Shown: positions 6,626 to 11,295 of the stretch, piece after piece
How the letters are laid out: each line of letters begins with the position of its first letter
Position numbering within the stretch: position 1 is the first letter of the stretch
Assembly (NCBI GenBank): GCA_026389745.1
Contig: JAPLHG010000078.1
Location: forward strand, 1 to 13,648
Reading direction: 5' to 3'
DNA from: Chloroflexota bacterium
Lineage (GTDB): Bacteria; Chloroflexota; Dehalococcoidia; Dehalococcoidales; Fen-1064
Length of the DNA: 13,648 bases
The notes under the pieces: generated by a model
The model's database searches: none
What the model was told of the DNA's origin: nothing
What the model saw: only the letters and a program-made list of their open reading frames with translations
Translations under genes and position numbers: made by a program

Positions 6626-7630
6626 TTACTCTATATACGATTCCGCCAGCCTAAAATACTGTTTAGCATCTTTCAACGCCTTGTCTTTATCCTCAACTGA
6701 GACGAGCGAATCACTAAGTTTGAAGCCGTAGACCTTCCCTCGTACATAGGCAAAATAGCACTTGTAGAAATTAAGTAACTTCGGCAGTTCTTTATCACCG
6801 CTCTTAGTGACATAGGCGGCAACAAATTGGCGCGATAGTTCAGAATGTCCCCAGTAGTCTAAATCCATTGATAAGAAGGAAACCTCTGCCGCTACATCAA
6901 CATAACGGAAGCGGTTGTTAAACTCGATGCAGTCGTAAATGCAGATGCCATCGGTAAAACAGATGTGTTGAGCATGAAGGTCGCCATGACAGTCTTTGAT
7001 TTTACCATCGGCGACACGTTTGCGGAATAGCACTGTTTTGTTCTTGATAAAATCACGTGTGTATTGATTGATTCGCTGGTATTGTGCAAAAGAGATAGTT
7101 CTGCCGATATAGCTTTCTGTCTGGCTGAAATTCTCCTCAGTGTTGAAGGTTATGGCATCAGTAGTACCGAACTTGCTGATAACCGGATTAGTCTCCGCTT
7201 GATTATGAAATTCGGCGACCTTTTCCGCTACCAGAGTAATCATTTCGGTTGTGACTCGATTCTTTGCCAGCAGGACATCCATCATGCGGTCTTGAGGGAG
7301 ACGGCACATCTTGACAGCGTATTCAATCGCCTTGTCTTTACCACCGAGGACAATCTTGCCTCTTTCAAAAGTGATGGGCACCACACCCAGATAGACACCC
7401 CCACACAGACGGCTGTTGAGCTTGACTTCCTGCTCGCAGAAGTATTTTCTATTGTCCAGTGTGGCGTAATCCAGATAGCCCAGGTTCACTGCTTTCTTGA
7501 CTTTGTAAACGTAGCCATCAGCCAGGAAGATAACTGACATCTGGGTCTGCATTATCTCCACCCCTCGGGTCGCCTCCGGATAGGCTTTTGGGTCGGAGAG
7601 CGCCTTCACAATATCTGCCAGTTGTGTCAT
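6626..7630 (-). CDS. Aminoglycoside-phosphotransferase-fold protein (COG2187 type)
   Basis: A 334-residue protein with a kinase fold related to aminoglycoside and choline kinases. It shows the N-lobe pattern VYKVKKAVNLGYLDY (41-55), the catalytic loop HGDLHAQH (215-222, Asp217), and the metal segment IYDCIEFN (231-238, Asp233), followed by VDVAAEVSFLSMDLD. These are hallmarks of COG2187 rather than of antibiotic-resistance enzymes, and no resistance role should be assumed. The phosphate acceptor is unknown. A strong AAGGAG stands four bases before the ATG. It is the first gene of the operon running to metK. Together with the next gene it makes about 535 residues, close to the size of the fused COG2187-COG0645 proteins known elsewhere. 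Confidence 0.82.
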   Translation of the reverse strand: MTQLADIVKALSDPKAYPEATRGVEIMQTQMSVIFLADGYVYKVKKAVNLGYLDYATLDNRKYFCEQEVKLNSRLCGGVYLGVVPITFERGKIVLGGKDKAIEYAVKMCRLPQDRMMDVLLAKNRVTTEMITLVAEKVAEFHNQAETNPVISKFGTTDAITFNTEENFSQTESYIGRTISFAQYQRINQYTRDFIKNKTVLFRKRVADGKIKDCHGDLHAQHICFTDGICIYDCIEFNNRFRYVDVAAEVSFLSMDLDYWGHSELSRQFVAAYVTKSGDKELPKLLNFYKCYFAYVRGKVYGFKLSDSLVSVEDKDKALKDAKQYFRLAESYIE

Positions 7631-7746
7631 CTATCTCCTTCCAACGAGCAAAATCACGCTACCTCGGTATTTTCTGAGTAATACAAAATCCCTGCTTGAC
7701 GTCTGTCAGCATCTAGCGGAAGATTTCTCTAAAGCACTCGGGAGAG

Positions 7747-7845
7747 TTACTTCTTGGACTGGACTTTTTCGGCTTTTCGCTTGTCTTCTGCCTTTTTCTG
7801 CTTGTGGCGGTGCTCGCGAAGAGCCATTTTCTTACCTTTATTCAT
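7747..7845 (-). CDS. Possible small basic protein, 32 residues
   Basis: An ORF of 32 codons from ATG at 7845 to TAA at 7747. It begins MNKGKKMALREHRHK and ends VQSKK. About half the residues are Lys, Arg or His, with scattered Glu and Asp; there is no membrane segment or cysteine. The ribosome site is weak (AGGG about 13 bases upstream). It lies alone in the 368-base gap between the MetE-like gene and the COG2187 gene, on the same strand. Such lysine-rich mini-proteins can bind RNA or ribosomes, but an ORF this short could also occur by chance. No family is recognised. Confidence 0.45.
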   Translation of the reverse strand: MNKGKKMALREHRHKQKKAEDKRKAEKVQSKK

Positions 7846-7878
7846 ATCTATTAATTTACCCTACTTTCAGTAAAATTC

Positions 7879-7934
7879 CAAGTTACGCCTTAGAAAATTT
7901 CAAGGTTCAAATATCAATAGTCAAGTTACGCCTT
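7879..7934. repeat. Two exact 13-base direct repeats
   Basis: CAAGTTACGCCTT occurs at 7879-7891 and 7922-7934, 43 bases apart (about four helical turns), in an AT-rich stretch 34 to 89 bases upstream of the small basic ORF. Paired copies at whole-turn spacing are consistent with binding sites for a regulator; they could equally be repeat debris. No convincing -35/-10 pair was found nearby. Confidence 0.35.
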
Positions 7935-7971
7935 TTCTCCATTTGAAGTTTATATTTAGAAATTGTTTAAT

Positions 7972-7996
7972 TTTGATTATTGGGATTTGATTATTA
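7972..7996. repeat. AT-rich repeat just after the MetE-like stop codon
   Basis: This stretch contains ATTGGGATTTG (7979-7989), whose exact inverted copy is at 9042-9052. It also contains the 12-mer ATTTGATTATTA (7985-7996), found again exactly at 9114-9125. It ends three bases before the stop codon of the MetE-like gene. Confidence 0.4.
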
Positions 7997-7998
7997 AC

Positions 7999-9027
7999 TT
8001 AGAGGTATTTCTTGCGAATCGCAGTTGACAAGTCAGCCAGCAATTGTAAAGCACGTTCCGCCGCAGACTCACTGCCGATGGGTCCCAATCCGCAAGCAGG
8101 TAACAAAAGCCCCTGCTCAATCAATTGCTTAAAGGGAACACCTTTACGCGTGAACGGCGCCATCGCTGATTCAAGACGGTCTTTCAGGCTGTTTGCTGTC
8201 TCTTTGGCGACTGCCTCGGCATTAGTGGGAATAATTCCCCAACCAACACAACCACCCCTGTCCAGAAACTTCTTTACCTCCGCCGGGTAGATAGCAAGCG
8301 AATCGGCGTAATTGTAAGCATCAAAGTGGATGATATTCACGCTGGTCTGGAGTAGAATCGACCAGTCAGTATTACCGCAACAGTGAACGCCTTTAATATC
8401 TTTGATGCCGGCAAAAGTCTCCTCCAGCAAACTAATAACCTGCTCACGGGACAGCTGCATCGCAATCGACCCAAAAGCCGTCATATACGGCTCGTCAACG
8501 AAGACGATGGTGCTTTTACAGAGCTTACTCAGCGCTTGTTCCTGCCAGCTTGCCTTGAGCCGCAAAAACTTGGGTACCACATCACCTAGTGTCTCATCAT
8601 AGAGAATGCCCTTGCCGGTTTCATCCGTAACGGTCAGACCCCAGCTCACTGGACCCGTGACATGCCCTTTGACGGCACGCGGTTTTAGTTTATCCATTGC
8701 CAGAAAAGTGTGAAATCCTACCGCATATTCGGGCGCAAGAGCGTATCGGGAGAAATCGTTTGCCAGATAATCGGTATAAAATTGCTCCAGTTGCCTGGTC
8801 AAATCCTGGTTGCGGTCAACATAGATCTTATCGCCCTTAATGACCAAGCCGGGAAAACCCTGGCTGTACTGAGCATACATATTTTCCAGAAATGAGCGCT
8901 TGGGCAATTGTGGCCAGGCAGGAATATCACGCAAATAATGAGTTACCTGCGCGCAGGCGTCTGCCGCATTCTTGTGAGGCAGACTACCGATAATGGTCGG
9001 CAAACAACCGAATTTAGTGTCAAGCAT
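7999..9027 (-). CDS. MetE C-terminal-like (core) methionine synthase
   Basis: A 342-residue UROD/MetE-fold protein covering only the catalytic half of cobalamin-independent methionine synthase. It would methylate homocysteine to methionine; the characterised short core MetE of Dehalococcoides uses a methylcorrinoid rather than a folate donor. Seen: PTIIGSLPH near the N-terminus (10-18), GHVTGPVSWG (121-130), VDEP (177-180), and candidate zinc ligands in HCC (His215, Cys217) and ACGLGP (Cys312). The acidic ligand, normally Glu in MetE, appears to be Asp236 in HFDAYNY. No good ribosome site precedes the ATG (only GGGG about 12 bases upstream), but the N-terminal motif fits this start. Its placement between MTA phosphorylase and the ahcY-metK operon supports a methionine-cycle role. 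A different methyl acceptor or donor remains possible. Confidence 0.75.
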   Translation of the reverse strand: MLDTKFGCLPTIIGSLPHKNAADACAQVTHYLRDIPAWPQLPKRSFLENMYAQYSQGFPGLVIKGDKIYVDRNQDLTRQLEQFYTDYLANDFSRYALAPEYAVGFHTFLAMDKLKPRAVKGHVTGPVSWGLTVTDETGKGILYDETLGDVVPKFLRLKASWQEQALSKLCKSTIVFVDEPYMTAFGSIAMQLSREQVISLLEETFAGIKDIKGVHCCGNTDWSILLQTSVNIIHFDAYNYADSLAIYPAEVKKFLDRGGCVGWGIIPTNAEAVAKETANSLKDRLESAMAPFTRKGVPFKQLIEQGLLLPACGLGPIGSESAAERALQLLADLSTAIRKKYL

Positions 9028-9041
9028 TAAACGTTAAGCCC

Positions 9042-9063
9042 CAAATCCCAATAGCCAATAATC
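9042..9063. repeat. Inverted partner repeat just before the MetE-like start
   Basis: CAAATCCCAAT at 9042-9052 is the exact reverse complement of 7979-7989, and the match resumes as ATCAA after a seven-base insertion. The two copies thus flank the MetE-like gene in opposite orientation, a few bases beyond each end. Confidence 0.4.
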
Positions 9064-9086
9064 AAGTTTTTAGTTTTTTATTATTC

Positions 9087-9125
9087 GAATTTGTTCGATA
9101 TTTGGCATTTGATATTTGATTATTA
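9087..9125. repeat. AT-rich repeat overlapping the MTA phosphorylase stop
   Basis: GAATTTGTTCGATATTTGGC (9087-9106) resembles 2579-2598 at 16 of 20 positions. The 12-mer ATTTGATTATTA (9114-9125) equals 7985-7996 and overlaps the stop codon. The whole stretch is built of short variations on ATTTG and GATATTTG. Confidence 0.4.
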
Positions 9126-9992
9126 CTTTATATATTCCCCAATCAATAGCTTCAATTTTTTCTTTTGCGCGGCGGGTATTTTGTCCGGCGCGGTCACAAT
9201 GGCTGATTCCAGAGCATTGGCACAACTGCAGGAACGTTCCTTCGGAATCTTCTTGACCGCCAGCTTGATAATACACCGTGCCGTGTCAACATTCCCTTGC
9301 TGGGTCCTGAGAACGGTCTCCACATTGACCGCCTCCACCGGCTCCCACCAGCTATCGTAATCCGTAATGCAGGCAATAATAGCGTAACAGATTTCAGCTT
9401 CACGCGCCAGCTTCGCTTCGGGTAATACCGTCATGCCAATCACGTCCGCACCCCAAGAACGGTAGAGCTTTGATTCCGCCCGCGTGGAGAAGGCAGGACC
9501 TTCCATGCAGACATAGGTACCTTTGTGATGGACAATGGCATCCGCCTCTTTTGCCGATTCGTAGAGTATTTTGCTCAAATCACCGCAGAACGGTTCGGCG
9601 AAAGCGATGTGAGCGACAATGCCATCCGTGAAAAAAGTGCTGACGCGACTGCGGGTACGGTCGATGAACTGGTCCGGAATCAGCAGATGTCCCGGCGCAT
9701 ATTCCTGCTTGAAACTGCCGCAACTACAGACGGCGATGATTTGCTCCACGCCGAGCGATTTCAGAGCGTAGATATTGGCGCGGGCAGGTAGCTCCGTAGG
9801 GGAAATAAAATGTCCCCGACCGTGCCTCGGTAGAAAGGCAATACTTGTGCCCTCTAATTTGCCAATGGTGATGGCATCGCTGGGCTTGCCGAAGGGCGTG
9901 TCAATGTTTACGATACGGACATTGGTCATTCCCTTGATATTTTCCAGTCCCGTCCCCCCGATAACGGCGATGGTGGCTTTAGGTTTAGGCAT
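9123..9992 (-). CDS. mtnP: S-methyl-5'-thioadenosine phosphorylase (MTAP)
   Basis: MTAP splits methylthioadenosine with phosphate into adenine and 5-methylthioribose 1-phosphate, opening methionine salvage. The 289 residues show the phosphate-site motifs GGTGL (12-16) and PRHGRGH (55-61), the core MEGPAFSTRAES (163-174), GMTVLPEAKLAREAE (186-200) and TDYDSWW (210-216); the two aspartates of DYD favour 6-amino purines, hence MTA over MTI or inosine. Two Cys-Ser-Cys motifs occur, at 89-91 and 255-257; CXC motifs near the C-terminus are known from archaeal thermophile enzymes of this family. GGGAG lies six bases before the ATG. A consensus -10 and a short upstream ORF precede it. No mtnA or later salvage gene is in the window. 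Confidence 0.93.
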   Translation of the reverse strand: MPKPKATIAVIGGTGLENIKGMTNVRIVNIDTPFGKPSDAITIGKLEGTSIAFLPRHGRGHFISPTELPARANIYALKSLGVEQIIAVCSCGSFKQEYAPGHLLIPDQFIDRTRSRVSTFFTDGIVAHIAFAEPFCGDLSKILYESAKEADAIVHHKGTYVCMEGPAFSTRAESKLYRSWGADVIGMTVLPEAKLAREAEICYAIIACITDYDSWWEPVEAVNVETVLRTQQGNVDTARCIIKLAVKKIPKERSCSCANALESAIVTAPDKIPAAQKKKLKLLIGEYIK

Positions 9993-10035
9993 TCACTTCT
10001 CCCCCCACAATCTTTCTCTCTTCTTCTTTTGTCAT
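9985..10035 (-). CDS. Upstream ORF of 16 codons overlapping the MTAP start
   Basis: An ATG at 10035 with AGGTG four bases before it opens a 16-codon frame (MTKEEERKIVGGEVNA) that stops at TAA 9985-9987, eight bases inside the MTAP gene in another frame. It lies wholly in the leader implied by the -10 box at 10084. A ribosome ending here would stand on the MTAP start, so coupling or attenuation is possible. The peptide has no run of one amino acid and no methionine beyond the first, so a classic methionine leader peptide is not indicated. Confidence 0.3.
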   Translation of the reverse strand: MTKEEERKIVGGEVNA

Positions 10036-10083
10036 TCTTCACCTGCCAAGAATTTTTATCCCAACTCCCCAAACGGTTCTCTT

Positions 10084-10089
10084 ATTATA
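10084..10089 (-). promoter_or_regulatory. Promoter -10 box for MTAP
   Basis: On the minus strand this is a perfect TATAAT. TTAGAA at an 18-base spacing is an acceptable -35 (four of six), and the spacer is purine-rich. Transcription would begin near 10077, giving a leader of roughly 85 bases before the MTAP ATG. This suggests that MTAP, and probably the MetE-like gene after it, are transcribed separately from the ligA operon. Confidence 0.5.
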
Positions 10090-10118
10090 CCTTTTTCCTA
10101 TTTTTCATTCTAATTGGT

Positions 10119-10661
10119 TCAGGATTTGGGATTTAACTTGGGTAGCCATATCGGCACACGCTTCTTGTAGTCGAGGTATACCTGCCCGAACTTTTTCTCC
10201 AATTCCTTTTCCTCGACAAGTTTGAGATAGAGAATATGTACCAGCAAAAAGAGCGGGGTTAAAATCGCCAGCAGAGATAAGGACTGTCTCATAATGCCCA
10301 GCCCCACCAGCACGATTGTCCAGCCGAGGTGCATCGGATTACGGATACGAGCATAAAGCCCGTCGGTAACAAAGACCGGCGGTGGGTTGAATGGAATGGG
10401 TGTGCCTTTTGCCCGGAAGAACCTCAAAATTGTCCAGACAACCATCGGCGCACCAACCATTAGCAAAACAATAACGATTGGCAGTCTGACGACGACAGGA
10501 ATTATTAGCTGTAACCCCAAAAGCCTATCCAATAACGGCGAGATGATAACCATTGTTGCCACGACGCCATACCAGAAGATTGCACCGACAATTGATAGGA
10601 CAATTTGTGTCCTATTGCGAGTAGCCGCAGTGCGATAGACAAACTCGGCGACGCTATTCAT
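10119..10661 (-). CDS. Isoprenylcysteine methyltransferase-like membrane protein
   Basis: A 180-residue integral membrane protein of the isoprenylcysteine carboxyl methyltransferase / phospholipid methyltransferase group (COG2020). Hydrophobic segments lie at about 19-41, 51-80 and 111-148, the last probably two helices. The SAM-binding signature GLYARIRNPMHLG (101-113) and the C-terminal EEKELEKKFG...Y..YKKRVP pattern (150-170) are clear. It probably methylates a small lipid or thiol at the membrane; bacterial members are mostly uncharacterised and no protein prenylation is implied. The ATG lies seven bases after the pth stop; its ribosome site AAGGTG overlaps the end of pth. The last residues, KLNPKS, are encoded by a stretch that resembles the intergenic AT-rich repeats, so the C-terminus may have been altered by a repeat insertion. 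Confidence 0.82.
   Translation of the reverse strand: MNSVAEFVYRTAATRNRTQIVLSIVGAIFWYGVVATMVIISPLLDRLLGLQLIIPVVVRLPIVIVLLMVGAPMVVWTILRFFRAKGTPIPFNPPPVFVTDGLYARIRNPMHLGWTIVLVGLGIMRQSLSLLAILTPLFLLVHILYLKLVEEKELEKKFGQVYLDYKKRVPIWLPKLNPKS
10121..10137. repeat. Repeat-like stretch inside the 3' end of the methyltransferase gene
   Basis: GGATTTGGGATTTAAC is built from the same GGGATTTG word as the repeats at 7972-7996 and 9042-9063. It encodes the last codons of the methyltransferase gene. Confidence 0.3.
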
Positions 10662-10668
10662 CAGCCCG

Positions 10669-11295
10669 TCACCTTTTCCTGAAATCTGTGCTGTTAAACT
10701 TGTTCATAGTTGCCGCGAGACCTTCGGCAAGCAGAAAATCGAGCGCCTCACTCACACAGGGAACCACGTCATTAATAACTGCTTTTTCGTCAGGTGTAAA
10801 ATCGCCCAGCACATAATCAACCACTTCGTCTTCATTCGTTTTGCCCGATTCCAAACCATTCGGTCGCCCAATGCCAATACGCACGCGGATAAATTCCTGA
10901 TTGCCCAGATGCTCAACGATGGAATTGATGCCCTTGTGTCCGCCGGAACTACCGCCAAGGCGGATGCGGATTCTACCCGGCGGCAGGTCGAGGTCATCAT
11001 GAATCACAATCAGGTTCTCTCGCTTCACCTTAAACTTTCTGACCAATCCTCCCACAGATTCGCCGCTATTATTCATAAAGGTCTGGGGTTTGGCGAAAAT
11101 GGTCTCGTGATCGGCAATTCTGACTTCGGCAATCTTAGCCTGACAACGGCTCCTAGAAAAGTCCAAGTTGTGATTCTGCGCAAAGTAGTCGATGCACATA
11201 AACCCGATGTTATGGCGGTTACCGGTGTATTTCCCGCCAGGATTACCCAGACCGATAATCAGCCTTGTATCAGTTTTTCTATCCCAGAATGGCAA
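10669..11295 (-). CDS. pth: Peptidyl-tRNA hydrolase
   Basis: Pth releases tRNA from prematurely dropped peptidyl-tRNA by cleaving the ester bond, and is essential in most bacteria. From the TTG start (208 residues) the motifs are LIIGLGNPGGKY (12-23), GNRHNIGF with catalytic His28, QTFMNNSG (71-78), IHDDLDLPPG (98-107, Asp100) and GGSSGGHKGINSI (114-126). Where the E. coli enzyme has Asn114 this one has Lys121. I chose TTG at 11295 because AGGAG (11307-11303) stands seven bases before it. The ATG at 11310 is in frame, but its upstream sequence lacks a ribosome site. With either start the gene begins inside the end of ligA, so translation is probably coupled. It is the second gene of the ligA operon. 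Confidence 0.94.
   Translation of the reverse strand: MPFWDRKTDTRLIIGLGNPGGKYTGNRHNIGFMCIDYFAQNHNLDFSRSRCQAKIAEVRIADHETIFAKPQTFMNNSGESVGGLVRKFKVKRENLIVIHDDLDLPPGRIRIRLGGSSGGHKGINSIVEHLGNQEFIRVRIGIGRPNGLESGKTNEDEVVDYVLGDFTPDEKAVINDVVPCVSEALDFLLAEGLAATMNKFNSTDFRKR

Noticed and set aside
6626..7630. Aminoglycoside resistance kinase
   Set aside because: The fold is shared, but the VNLGYLDY and HGDLHAQH patterns and the adjoining COG0645 gene are those of COG2187, which is not a resistance family.
7972..9063. MetE-like gene as a transposon cargo between inverted repeats
   Set aside because: The flanking inverted words are short and degenerate and also occur at unrelated gene ends; there are no target-site duplications or transposase.
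9993..10118. SAM or other riboswitch before MTAP
   Set aside because: The leader is only about 85 bases, purine-rich on the coding strand, and shows no stem arrangement of any SAM riboswitch class.
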